In this document: piece after piece, positions 1 to 8,135 of the stretch | How positions within the stretch are numbered: the stretch's first letter is position 1 | How the letters are laid out: each line of letters opens with the position of its first letter | Source: VGJW01 sp035286125 | GTDB lineage: Bacteria; Cyanobacteriota; Sericytochromatia; S15B-MN24; VGJW01 | NCBI GenBank assembly: GCA_035286125.1 | Contig: JAYKIS010000046.1 | Coordinates: forward strand, 1 to 47,689 | Length of the DNA stretch: 47,689 nucleotides | Direction: 5' to 3' | Notes under the pieces: generated by a model | What the model was told of the DNA's origin: nothing | Seen by the model: the letters and a program-made list of their open reading frames with translations, nothing else | The model's database searches: none | Translations under genes and position numbers: made by a program

Positions 1-1
1 A

Positions 2-787
2 CGACTGCGACGCGGAAAGTCCCGTGGCCTCTCCCTGCTCGAGGTCACCTTGGCGGCTGTCGTCGGCCTGATCCTGCTGGCGGGCAGCGTGGCCGGTGTC
101 CGCCAATACCAGGCCCAGGCCAGAATCTCGACCTGCAAGATGCACCTGGCCGCACTCAGGCAAGCCATCGGCTTCTACAAGTTCAGGACGGGGTTCTGGC
201 CCCAACTGCACCCGGGTGGCAACGCGGCCGACAGCGACCCGGGCTACGTGTCCTGGAGCAGTACAGCCACACTGCCGCGCGCGGGCCAGTCCACCCTGGT
301 CGTGGATGCCCTGCCGCCCTCCGGCACGATCCCCGCGGGTGCCCATGTGGTAGTGACGGATGATGCAGGCTCCATGTGGGCGCGCACGACGGCGGTTGCG
401 AACTCGCCTGCGATAGCCGTCACGCCGGCCTGGTCCCGTGACGGTGTGGGCACGGTGACGGTGCAGTTGGCCGGACTGTTCTCGAATCGGGACGATAGCG
501 GCAATCCCTTTCTGGACGTGGCCCAACTGCCGGGTACGAGCCCTTGGGGCAGGGGCCTCGGGGATCGCTGGACGGGGGTCGCACGGGTCCGGAACTGGGA
601 TGATGTGGCCCTGCAATGGCGCACGCAAACCGGGTTCGCCTACGATGGTGGCGGCATGACCGCCTGGGGTGGCTTGGCCTACAACCCCAGGAATGGTGAA
701 ATCCACTACTACCTGCCGTCGACCGGGGACGATTCCTCCGAGGTCGGCAACTTCAGCGGGGATCCTCCCTTTCTCTGGGGGCGTTGA
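2..787 (+). CDS. Type IV prepilin/pseudopilin-like protein (5' end outside window)
   Basis: The open frame runs from the window edge, so the start codon is missing. The visible N-terminus is a short basic stretch (RLRRGKSRG) followed by LSLLEVT, a class III prepilin peptidase site: Gly at visible residue 9, Glu at +5 of the mature protein, then about 20 hydrophobic residues. This is the family hallmark of type IV pilins and type II secretion pseudopilins. The next 220 residues are a globular domain without cysteine pairs, with Gly/Trp/Asp-rich loops near the end, larger than most minor pseudopilins. The stop lies 3 bases before the PilM-like gene, so it is cotranscribed with the assembly genes and is probably a structural or minor subunit. 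A TTG at 50 would give a start inside the signal helix and destroy the motif, so it is not the true start. The exact pilin class is unknown. Confidence 0.8.
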   Translation, partial: RLRRGKSRGLSLLEVTLAAVVGLILLAGSVAGVRQYQAQARISTCKMHLAALRQAIGFYKFRTGFWPQLHPGGNAADSDPGYVSWSSTATLPRAGQSTLVVDALPPSGTIPAGAHVVVTDDAGSMWARTTAVANSPAIAVTPAWSRDGVGTVTVQLAGLFSNRDDSGNPFLDVAQLPGTSPWGRGLGDRWTGVARVRNWDDVALQWRTQTGFAYDGGGMTAWGGLAYNPRNGEIHYYLPSTGDDSSEVGNFSGDPPFLWGR

Positions 788-790
788 GAC

Positions 791-2332
791 TTGGCCAAGA
801 AACGCAATTTCGTCGGACTCTACATCAGCCAGCGGCGTATCGAGGCGGCGTACTTCGAGAACGAGGACGATCCGCAGCCCGAGATCACCATCCAGGCCAG
901 CATCGAGGTGCCCGAGGGCATCATCACGGATGAGGGCGACGTTGCCGAAATCGATCAGCTCGCGGACCTGCTGAAGGAGCTGTGGGAAGAGGCCAATCTC
1001 AAGGTCTGGAGTGCCGTCGTGGTGTTCCATTCCACCAAGGCCATCGTCCGGCAGCTTCGCCTGCCGCATATGGCGGCATCCGCGTTGCAGCAGACGGTGT
1101 TGTCAGAAGCCGAGCAGTTCGCCCTCTTCCGCAAGGAAGATCCGCTGGTCGACTTCTTCGTCTCGGACCAGGAAAGCGACTTCGTCAGCGTGACCTTTGG
1201 TGCCGTGTCCTCGGAGGTGGTCAAGGGCTATAACGAAGCGTGCACGGCGGCGGGCATCAAGCTGTTGTCCTGCGATCTGCCCCAGTTGGCCGGTCAGCGC
1301 GGCATCGCCTACTGGTATCCTCCCGAGCTGGACTACTGGACGGGCCTGATGCTCTTGCCGGGCAAGCTCTTCGTCACGTACTGGAAGGACGCGAACCTCC
1401 AGAACATTCGCGAGGTCGCCCTGCCCGAACGCGAGCAGATGACGCTCGATGTCATCGCGCAGGCCCACGTGCCGGATGCGGTGCGGCCCATCTCCAACGA
1501 TCCCGAGTTCTTCGAGGACCCGCACCTGATCCTGGGTTGCGACACCTTGCAGGAAGCCCAGGAACTGGGCCATCACATCGCCATGTCCTTCGGCTTCCTG
1601 TCCAAGATCGCGGCCCACGACGAGGAAAATGCGCCCGTGCGCGCATCAAGGGACAGCGATGGCGAAGGCGATGGCGAAGGCGATGAAGAGTCGTCCGGAC
1701 CCGTGATCGGACAGCCCATCACCGTTTCGTACCTGGCTGTGGGTGCGGGGCTGTGGAGCAACAAGGGCGCTGTCGCGTCCTTCAACCTGACGAAGTACGC
1801 CAGCCGCAAGGCCCTGGCGGGCCCGCTCAACATCCAGAGCCTGCAGCGTCTCGCCAAGAACCTGCCCATCGTGCCGATCGCGGGCCTCGTCATCGGGTTC
1901 GTCCTCTCCGGCCTGATCCTGGCGGCGTGGGTCGCCATCCGCGGGTCGACATTGTCCAAGCTCGAGACCCAGATTGCCGACCTGCAGAAGGTCGTGGACA
2001 CCCAGGCCCAGCAGTCGGCCAACCTCAAGCCCGAGGAGGCCATCGTCAGCGCCTGGATTCCCAATGAGGATTCCAAGCAGTTCGCCGTCGGCTTCGTGGG
2101 GCGCCTGCGCGAGGTCACGCCCGAGGACCTCTGGTACACGGAGATGGAGTACCAGCGGGGGCGATTCCTCAGCCTGAAAGGTGGCGCCCTGAAGAATGCC
2201 TCCTGTCTTTATCTGGTCAAGGAGTTGCAGGGCCTGAAGCAGGTGTCGACCGTCAACCAGAACAAGCTGATCAAGACCGGCACGCATTACCAGTTCAACT
2301 TGGTCGCCAAACTGGTCCGGAAGAATCCTTAA
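791..2332 (+). CDS. PilM-PilN-like fusion, pilus/secretion inner-membrane assembly protein
   Basis: 513 residues from a TTG start 3 bases after the pseudopilin stop. Residues 1-280 resemble the actin-like cytoplasmic PilM/GspL fold, opening with VGLYISQRRIEAAYF. A very acidic Asp/Gly/Glu linker follows (about 283-300), then a second beta-rich portion, one transmembrane helix (about 362-385), a short coiled coil and a roughly 100-residue periplasmic domain, which is the PilN layout. In canonical type IV pilus operons PilM and PilN are separate proteins and PilM binds the PilN N-terminal tail. Here they appear covalently joined, as in GspL of type II secretion, which has the same cytoplasmic-TM-periplasmic order. 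So it can be read as PilM-PilN or as a GspL-like protein. Position between pseudopilin and PilO-like genes supports the assembly role. The assignment is from fold pattern and context, not strong motifs. Confidence 0.72.
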   Translation: MAKKRNFVGLYISQRRIEAAYFENEDDPQPEITIQASIEVPEGIITDEGDVAEIDQLADLLKELWEEANLKVWSAVVVFHSTKAIVRQLRLPHMAASALQQTVLSEAEQFALFRKEDPLVDFFVSDQESDFVSVTFGAVSSEVVKGYNEACTAAGIKLLSCDLPQLAGQRGIAYWYPPELDYWTGLMLLPGKLFVTYWKDANLQNIREVALPEREQMTLDVIAQAHVPDAVRPISNDPEFFEDPHLILGCDTLQEAQELGHHIAMSFGFLSKIAAHDEENAPVRASRDSDGEGDGEGDEESSGPVIGQPITVSYLAVGAGLWSNKGAVASFNLTKYASRKALAGPLNIQSLQRLAKNLPIVPIAGLVIGFVLSGLILAAWVAIRGSTLSKLETQIADLQKVVDTQAQQSANLKPEEAIVSAWIPNEDSKQFAVGFVGRLREVTPEDLWYTEMEYQRGRFLSLKGGALKNASCLYLVKELQGLKQVSTVNQNKLIKTGTHYQFNLVAKLVRKNP

Positions 2333-2341
2333 GGTCACCCG

Positions 2342-4165
2342 ATGAATCCGCTTACACGCAACATCCTCTTCGTTGGGGTGATCCTGATCCTGGCGATGCT
2401 CGGCGCCGGAATCGTTACGTGGGTGATGCCGCTCGAGTCCAAGATTTCGGACTTGAAGAGGCAGATCGATACCAAGATTGTCGAACGACGCGAGGCGCTC
2501 AGGGCGATGCAGTTGATCGAGGCCTCGAGCAGCGCACTCAAGAGCCGCATGGCCGAGATGGGCGAGTTCGACCTGCGCAAGGAGGACCAGCCGGCCAACG
2601 CGCTCGACGGCCGCGCCAATGCGGCACTCATCAAGCTGTCTTCGATCTTGGAAGAGGCCTCGCTGTCGGTGCTGGCCATTAGCCCCGTCCCGAAGTCGAT
2701 GGAGGACATCGCCCTCGCGACGGGTACTCCGCCGGTTGCAAGCGTCATCAACACCAACTACACGGTGCACGTGCAGGGCAACTACACGTACATGCTGCAG
2801 GCCCTCGCCAAGTTCGACACGCTGCCGCCCACCCTCGAGGTGGAGGGCTACCGTCTGAAGTACATCGAGAAAGACGGCTTGGCAGCGCGCTGCGATCTGG
2901 AGCTGGACCTTGCCTTCAAATTCCTGACCCCGCCGTCGACGGGTGCCATCAACCCCTCGGATCAATCCGGGTTCGACGAATTGTTTCAGGATATCCGCGA
3001 CAAGGCCGGGGAGAGACAGGGCTGGCTGCCTGACGATCCGGCTGCTGGCTTCGTGGCGTGGTTGATACCGCCTGCAATGGCTGCCGAGCAACCCCGTGCG
3101 GAAGCGTCGCGCGTGCGTCGTTATCGCCCCACTGCCGAGGTGGTCGTTGTGCGCAAGGCTCCCGCCCGAAAGGCGGTCGCTCTGGCGACGGCGGGTGAGC
3201 GATTGCGCCCCGTGCGTGTCCATAGCGTCCCTGAGCGGCTCGTTCCCGTGCAGGCCGGGCCCGTCGTGGCGTTGGCGCCCATCCTGGCCCGAGCCTCGGT
3301 ACGTGCGGGGTGGGGCTTGCCGCTCGGAGCCTTGCCCGGTGCGGCAACGGCGACGGACAGTGCCTCGGGAAGTACCGCGGCGTCGGCGAGCGCCTTGCCC
3401 GGAGTCCCCGGCAGGGGACTGCCCGGGGCCAAGGGAAAGACGCTGCCCGGCGGCCTTGCCGCGGCTCCTTCTGGCAGCCGCAAGAAGGGTGGTCTCGTCA
3501 TCGGCAAGGCCGAGCCCTTCTGGCCGATCATCGAGGCCTCGGATGACGTCGACCTCATCAACGTACCTTCGGCCTCGGCTCCGATGGGCTTCGTCACCCG
3601 CCCCGCCGCACCCATCCTTCCCCCCAGCCTGCGGGTCAACGGACAGGCCTTCGCGACGCCGACGCCCTCTCCGACGCCTTTGCTGGTGGTCGCGACGCCG
3701 AAGCCCTTGCCGACCATCCGTCCCGTCAACACGATTGTCGTCCGTGGCATCGTGATGGTGGGCAACCAGTCCCGCGCCATCGTCGTCATGGATGGCATGA
3801 CGCGCCGGGTCACGGAAGGTGACTATGTCGCAGCCGGCATCAAGGTCCGGACGATCGACCGGTCAGGCGTCATCTTCGATGGGCCGGGTGGCGCCGTGCG
3901 TCGCGAACTGAGCCGCACGTGGAACCCGACATCGTCGGGTAGCGACACTCAGGGTGGCCTGCAGATGCCGGGCGGTCGATCGGGTGCGTTGCCGGGTACC
4001 GGTGCTGCCCCGGGCGCCGGCCCGGGCCTTGCACCAGGTGTGGCCTTGCCTCAGGGCGGACAGCTGCCCTCGATGCCGCTCGGCCTGCCGAATCCGGCCC
4101 AACTGCCCCCGGGTGCGGTCAGACAGCCGCCACCGCTGCCGGCACCTCAAAATCCGGGTGGATGA
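2342..4165 (+). CDS. PilO-PilP-like fusion protein with Pro/Gly-rich linkers
   Basis: 607 residues, ATG start 9 bases after the previous stop. A single N-terminal membrane anchor (about 8-29) is followed by a coiled coil and a ferredoxin-like domain to about residue 195, the PilO/GspM architecture. A long Ala/Pro/Gly linker of about 260 residues follows. A compact beta domain at about 459-525 (core IVVRGIVMVGNQSRAIVVMDG, then VTEGDYVAAGIKVRTID) has the pattern of the PilP/GspC homology region that contacts the secretin. The last 70 residues are again Gly/Pro/Leu-rich. In known systems PilP is a separate lipoprotein; here its domain is tethered to PilO. No secretin gene is in the window. The N-terminal assignment is firm from context, the C-terminal one is inferred from the beta pattern. 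Confidence 0.7.
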   Translation: MNPLTRNILFVGVILILAMLGAGIVTWVMPLESKISDLKRQIDTKIVERREALRAMQLIEASSSALKSRMAEMGEFDLRKEDQPANALDGRANAALIKLSSILEEASLSVLAISPVPKSMEDIALATGTPPVASVINTNYTVHVQGNYTYMLQALAKFDTLPPTLEVEGYRLKYIEKDGLAARCDLELDLAFKFLTPPSTGAINPSDQSGFDELFQDIRDKAGERQGWLPDDPAAGFVAWLIPPAMAAEQPRAEASRVRRYRPTAEVVVVRKAPARKAVALATAGERLRPVRVHSVPERLVPVQAGPVVALAPILARASVRAGWGLPLGALPGAATATDSASGSTAASASALPGVPGRGLPGAKGKTLPGGLAAAPSGSRKKGGLVIGKAEPFWPIIEASDDVDLINVPSASAPMGFVTRPAAPILPPSLRVNGQAFATPTPSPTPLLVVATPKPLPTIRPVNTIVVRGIVMVGNQSRAIVVMDGMTRRVTEGDYVAAGIKVRTIDRSGVIFDGPGGAVRRELSRTWNPTSSGSDTQGGLQMPGGRSGALPGTGAAPGAGPGLAPGVALPQGGQLPSMPLGLPNPAQLPPGAVRQPPPLPAPQNPGG

Positions 4166-4490
4166 CGACTCGTTCGTTGTCTCCGGGCTGATCCGGGGAA
4201 CATAGAAGCAGGCATGCAGACGCAGAATCCCATGACGGGGCCACCCGGTCCACCGAGGCCGCCGCAGGCCCCGGGAACCGCTCCCCTGCAGGGTGCGCCG
4301 GGCGCTATTGCGAGGCCGCCGGCGGCTCCGCCACCCGGGGCTCCTCGTCCTGCAGGGCCACCGCCCGGATTTCCCCAGGGACCCCAAGGTCGTCCGCCCG
4401 CCGGGCCTCCGCCGGGATGGTCGGGCCCCCCGCCGGGTGCTCCACCTCAGGCGGGTCCCCCGTCCGCGCCACCCCAGGCCGCACCCGGCT

Positions 4491-4499
4491 GGGGGGGGG
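4491..4499 (+). repeat. G9 homopolymer inside pilB
   Basis: Nine consecutive G residues encode part of Gly-Trp-Gly-Gly in the disordered Pro-rich head of PilB. Slippage by one base would terminate or garble the ATPase before its MshEN domain, so it could act as a contingency tract. It could also be a sequencing-length error site. Confidence 0.9.
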
Positions 4500-5035
4500 C
4501 TCCTCCTGCCGCGAAGCCTTCCGGATTCGGACCGCCGCCCGCGGCGGCACCCAGGCCGGGTGGATTCGGACCACCGACGGCCGCCTTCGGCAAGCCGCCC
4601 GCACAGCCCGCCACCTCGTCCGACGGTGCGCTCAAGCGCCTTAAATTGGGCGAATGGCTGGTCACGCTCGGCCTCCAGTCCCAGGACAAGGTCAATGAGG
4701 TCGTCGCGGCCCAGCAGGGCACGGGGCGCAAGATCGGCGAGTTGTTCGTCCAGCGGGACATGGTCAACGAGAAGGATCTCGAGGACCTGCTGACCCTGCA
4801 GGCCTTGCTGGGCAATCACGCCTCAGTCGCCGACTTCACGATTGATCCCAAGATCATGCAGATGGTTCCGGCCCAGTTCGCCAAGCAGAACGGCGTCATT
4901 CCGTTCGGCAAGATCGGACGTCGCCTGGTCGTGGGCATGAGCCGTCCCGACGACGTCAAGACCCTGGACAGCTTGTCTCTGCTGACGGGCTTCCTGGTCG
5001 TTCCTGTCGTCCTGAGCGATCAGCGCCTCAAGGAA

Positions 5036-5122
5036 GGCTTGTCCCATCTATTCGAGAAGAAGTCCGAGACCTCGAATAGATGGGACAAGCCATCTATTCG
5101 AGAAGAAGTCCGAGACCTCGAA
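5036..5122. repeat. Fold-back quasi-palindrome and 33-bp direct repeat interrupting pilB
   Basis: Arms 5036-5056 and 5071-5091 are a perfect 21-bp inverted repeat with a 14-base loop. In addition 5044-5076 is repeated identically at 5090-5122 (33 bp, offset 46). The 46 extra bases shift the frame by +1. The native sequence contains a short inverted pair (TTCGAG at 5051, CTCGAA at 5071) that could prime a switch to the opposite strand, and a CC match at 5044/5090 that could return it, which is exactly the geometry of a double template switch. Confidence 0.95.
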
Positions 5123-5144
5123 CCAGGACGCCATCGCGAGGGCC

Positions 5145-6392
5145 GTGAAGTCAGCGGGCAAGGACGATGCCATGTCGGCCGCAGCCCGCAAGATCGAGGA
5201 TCTGGGTGCGACCAACTCCGAGTCGGATGCGCCCATCATCGAGCTGGTCAATTCGATTCTGAACGACAGCATCGAGTCCGGGACATCGGACATTCACCTG
5301 GAGGCCCGCGAGAACTATCTCGAGGTCCGGTTCCGCATGGACGGCGTGCTCACCAAGGTCCTCGAAGTGCCCAAGTCGATCGAGATGTCGGTCTGCACCC
5401 GCTTCATGGTGTTGTCGAACATGAACATCACCGAGAAGCGCCGCCCGCAGGACGGCCGGTTCTCGGTCAAGTCCCGCGCGGGCGACAAGATCGACTTCCG
5501 TGTCTCGATGATCTCGACGCATTTCGGCATGAAGCTGTGCTTGCGCTTGCTGCGTCCCATGAACATGAACCGCAGCCTGACGGAGCTGGGCTTCGATCCG
5601 GATGATGTCGTCAAGTACCAACGCCTGCTGCACGCGCCGTCCGGCATCATCCTCGTCACCGGACCCACCGGTTCCGGAAAGTCTTCGACCCTGTATGCCA
5701 GCCTCGGGATGATGAGCAAGGACACCGAGTCCGTCATCACCATCGAGGACCCTGTCGAGTTCCCGTGCGAGGGGATCAGCCAAATCCAGGTCAACGCCAA
5801 GATCGACCTGACGTTTGCCGCCGCGCTCAGGACCATCCTGCGTCAGGACCCTGACGTGATCATGGTGGGTGAAATCCGCGACCATGAGACCTGCGAAGCG
5901 GCCGTCCACGCCGCCATGACGGGTCACCTGGTGTTGTCCACCCTGCACACGAATGACGCCGTTCAGACCATCAACCGCCTCGTCGAGATGGGCGTGCCAC
6001 CGTACATGGTTTCGTCCACCGTGACGGGGGTTGTAGCCCAGCGCCTGCTTCGCCGCGTCTGCCTCAAGTGCAAGGTCGAGTATCAGGCGACGCCTGAGGA
6101 GCGCGAGTTCCTCGGGTTGGCTGACGGCGAACCGTGTACCCTTGCCAAGGGCGAGGGGTGCGAACATTGCAAGCAGACGGGCTTCAAGGGCCAGCTGGCC
6201 ATCTTCGAAATCTTCATCATGTCAAAGCGGCTTCAGTCGCTCATCAATAATGGTGACTCCGTCTTGTCCATCACCGAGGCGGCCAAGGCCGAAGGCATGA
6301 CCACGCTGATGGATGACGGCAAGCGCAAGGCCCTCAAGGGCGCGACCACCGTCTCGGAAGTCCAGCGCATCTGCGGTCTTGGTGAGACCTGA
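5145..6392 (+). CDS. PilB/GspE assembly ATPase, catalytic part (downstream of frameshift)
   Basis: This holds the whole motor half of the secretion/pilus ATPase. Visible elements in order: N2-type domain (DIHLEARENYLEVRFRMDG), Walker A GPTGSGKSST, Asp box TIEDPVEF, Walker B IMVGEIRD, His box LSTLHTNDA, and a four-cysteine zinc site (CLKC ... CEHC) typical of PilB/GspE extension ATPases rather than the PilT retraction ATPase. The GTG at 5145 is only the first start-type codon in this frame; the natural gene begins at 4214 and is interrupted by a fold-back duplication at 5036-5122. With the insertion, full-length PilB could be made only by frameshifting or reversion. It powers assembly from the cytoplasmic side of the PilMNOP-like platform encoded just upstream. 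The stop overlaps the next gene by 11 bases. Confidence 0.85.
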   Translation: MKSAGKDDAMSAAARKIEDLGATNSESDAPIIELVNSILNDSIESGTSDIHLEARENYLEVRFRMDGVLTKVLEVPKSIEMSVCTRFMVLSNMNITEKRRPQDGRFSVKSRAGDKIDFRVSMISTHFGMKLCLRLLRPMNMNRSLTELGFDPDDVVKYQRLLHAPSGIILVTGPTGSGKSSTLYASLGMMSKDTESVITIEDPVEFPCEGISQIQVNAKIDLTFAAALRTILRQDPDVIMVGEIRDHETCEAAVHAAMTGHLVLSTLHTNDAVQTINRLVEMGVPPYMVSSTVTGVVAQRLLRRVCLKCKVEYQATPEEREFLGLADGEPCTLAKGEGCEHCKQTGFKGQLAIFEIFIMSKRLQSLINNGDSVLSITEAAKAEGMTTLMDDGKRKALKGATTVSEVQRICGLGET

Positions 6393-7356
6393 TCCCCTTG
6401 GCGTCCGGGCCGCGGCGTCCTGGATCCTGACGCAAACGTCCCTGGTTCGGGTTGATGATGCGGCGCTGGACAGGCTGCGCCGGCGCTGGCTATCCGAAGG
6501 CCCTCCCGGTCCGCCGGATTGGGGCGATGGATGGCACTGGCGTGGTTCCGACGCAGATACGGCCATGTTCGTCGTTGTCCTCGACACGCTGAACCATTGC
6601 TTCTGGCCTGGGACACCCAGGTGGTCGGTCACGGGGCCCGAGGGACAGCCGGTCAATGGCTACCGGGCCCTGTCCCTGACGCTTTCCCGGCGTGCTGGTG
6701 AAGGAAGGCGCGACCTGCTCGAGGCGAATCGCCTGGCCACTATCACGGCTGATGACCTCGCTGACTTTCTGGGTGGGACGGGTGAGTTGCCGTGGCGCGA
6801 CGAGCGGGCGGCCCATCTGCGGAATCTGGGCACTTGGTTGCGGGACGCCTGGGACGGACAGTTCCTCAAGGTGCTGGAGCAAGCAGACGGGTCCGGCGTG
6901 GCCTTGGCGCGCACCGTGCTCGAGGCCCTGCCCTCCTTTCGCGACATTCCGGTCTGGCAGGGACGGTCGCTGCCGATGCTCAAGCGCCTGCAGATTCTCG
7001 TGGCCGACCTTGCCGCGGCGTTCGGCGGCAGCGGCCCCGGTGCCTTCCGCGACCTCGATGCCCTCACGGCCTTTGCGGATTACAAGGTGCCGCAAGTCCT
7101 GGAGGCACTGGGTGTTCTCGAGTATGCGTCGCCACTCAAGGATCGCCTGCGCTCCGGGGAGGAGCTTCCGTGGGGCTCGGAGGCCGAGTTGGCCATCCGG
7201 GCCGGTACCATCGCGGCCGTCGATGCGCTTGCGGACGCCCTCGTTCTGGCTGGCGTGCCGGCGCGTCCCATGGACGTGGACGTTCATCTGTGGACCACAG
7301 GCCAGGGGATGGCGTTGCCACTGCCGTATCACCGAACCCGCACCTGGTTTTATTAG
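6382..7356 (+). CDS. Queuosine-salvage nucleosidase/N-glycosylase (Qng1/DUF2419 family)
   Basis: About 324 residues from the GTG at 6382, which overlaps the end of pilB by 11 bases and places the family-typical DPLGVRAAASWI at the N-terminus; an ATG at 6313 would add 23 unrelated residues. Conserved family blocks are visible: DTLNHCFW, a fully conserved-looking FADYKVPQVL, then YASPLKDRL, GSEAELAIRAG and a C-terminal HLWTTGQ/HRTRTWFY. Members hydrolyse queuosine-5'-phosphate (or the nucleoside) to release free queuine for reuse in tRNA modification, a role first found in eukaryotes and present in scattered bacteria. Its place behind pilB is probably incidental; no tgt or queuine transporter is nearby. 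Sure of the family, less sure of the preferred substrate. Confidence 0.82.
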   Translation: MRPDPLGVRAAASWILTQTSLVRVDDAALDRLRRRWLSEGPPGPPDWGDGWHWRGSDADTAMFVVVLDTLNHCFWPGTPRWSVTGPEGQPVNGYRALSLTLSRRAGEGRRDLLEANRLATITADDLADFLGGTGELPWRDERAAHLRNLGTWLRDAWDGQFLKVLEQADGSGVALARTVLEALPSFRDIPVWQGRSLPMLKRLQILVADLAAAFGGSGPGAFRDLDALTAFADYKVPQVLEALGVLEYASPLKDRLRSGEELPWGSEAELAIRAGTIAAVDALADALVLAGVPARPMDVDVHLWTTGQGMALPLPYHRTRTWFY

Positions 7357-7418
7357 ACACTTCTTCTTGGGTGTGGCCGGAATTGCAACATGTCTGAAAA
7401 GTGTCTAACTTAGTCTAG
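7353..7418 (+). promoter_or_regulatory. Promoter and phased TGTCTAA-like repeats ahead of exbB
   Basis: A promoter-like TTGCAA (7383-7388), 17-base spacer and TAACTT (7406-7411) precede exbB. Three direct copies of GTCTRA/G start at 7392, 7403 and 7413, about one helical turn apart and overlapping the -10 box. A perfect 10-bp inverted repeat links 7353-7362 with 7399-7408. This looks like a repressor or activator site controlling the TonB operon. It does not resemble a classic Fur box. Confidence 0.4.
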
Positions 7419-7466
7419 CCTCACTATTGTCATGGTTTTGCCCCACGATCAAGGAGTGTCCCGTCC

Positions 7467-8135
7467 ATGGACCTGAAGAAGGCCTTCGAGGCCCTGGGGG
7501 CGGGTGGTGGTGAATGGGTCCTCTGGGTCCTGGTTGCCCTGTCCATCCTGTCCATCGCCATCGTCCTCGATCGCGTCTGGTATTTCTGGGCCAATCGCGA
7601 GCAACCCGAGGTCGTGATGGGTCAGGGCATGGGCGCACTGGCGACCGGGCAGTGGTCCATGCCGGGGGTCTCCGGGAGGGGGCCCGTCGGGCGCATGTTC
7701 CGCCTCTCCGGCGAGGACTGGGCCCTGGGTTCGGAGCGCCTGAGGGCGAGGTTGGTAGCCCAGCGTCTTCAGGAGCGGGCCGCTGCCGAGCGGGGTCTGG
7801 TCCTCCTGGGTACCCTCGGCAACAACGCACCGTTCATCGGGCTCTTCGGCACGGTCCTGGGCATCATCAAGTCCTTCCGGGACCTGGGCACTGCATCCAC
7901 TCAGGGGCCGGCGGTCGTGATGGCGGGCTTGTCCGAGGCCTTGGTGGCCACAGCCGTCGGCATTCTCGTCGCCATCCCTGCCGTCATCGCCTACAACCTC
8001 GTCAATCGTCGCATCCGGGTCATCGACTACCGCCTCGAGGAGGCGTCCGAGGCCGTCGTGGCCCTGGCCCGTGCCACCATGGGCGAGGCACGGGGCGTTG
8101 CGTCCGAGGAGGCCGGCCGTGCAAGGGGCGCGTGA
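7467..8135 (+). CDS. exbB: ExbB/TolQ/MotA-family proton channel protein
   Basis: 222 residues, ATG with a good AAGGAG site 10 bases upstream. Three membrane segments (about 17-38, 118-140 and 152-175) with the conserved LGNNAPFIGLFGTVLGI loop-helix and the Ala/Gly-rich GLSEALVATAVGILVAIPAV helix that lines the proton path in ExbB, TolQ and MotA. With ExbD it uses the proton-motive force to energise TonB. First gene of the exbB-exbD-tonB-receptor operon; its last 17 bases overlap exbD. It could equally be called TolQ, but pairing with a TonB-like protein and receptor favours ExbB. Confidence 0.9.
   Translation: MDLKKAFEALGAGGGEWVLWVLVALSILSIAIVLDRVWYFWANREQPEVVMGQGMGALATGQWSMPGVSGRGPVGRMFRLSGEDWALGSERLRARLVAQRLQERAAAERGLVLLGTLGNNAPFIGLFGTVLGIIKSFRDLGTASTQGPAVVMAGLSEALVATAVGILVAIPAVIAYNLVNRRIRVIDYRLEEASEAVVALARATMGEARGVASEEAGRARGA

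Larger units (their letters stand above)
4214..5605 (+). pseudogene. PilB/GspE assembly ATPase, N-terminal part of a frameshifted gene
   Basis: Together with 5145-6392 this was one 710-residue ATPase gene; deleting the 46 extra bases after 5076 rejoins them in frame. Residues 1-135 are almost entirely Pro, Gly and Ala and include a G9 tract (4491-4499). Residues 144-196 hold two 24-residue copies of the MshEN signature, starting KLGEWLVTLG and KIGELFVQRD and both ending in Q, separated by 5 residues. MshEN domains bind cyclic di-GMP in MshE-type and some PilB ATPases, so this motor is probably nucleotide-second-messenger controlled (inference; the second copy has Asp where the motif usually has Gly). 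Genuine sequence ends near position 5076 (SHLFEKKSETS); everything after that up to 5605 is read out of frame and is not expected to be functional. Confidence 0.8.

Noticed and set aside
1646..3223. Long minus-strand open frame (525 codons) opposite the PilM/PilO genes
   Set aside because: It is a shadow of high-GC coding on the plus strand; the peptide is Arg/Gln/His/Leu-rich with no domain and crosses two real genes.
7353..7418. Fur box at the TonB promoter
   Set aside because: The GATAATGATAATC-type consensus is absent; the repeats are TGTCTAA-like.
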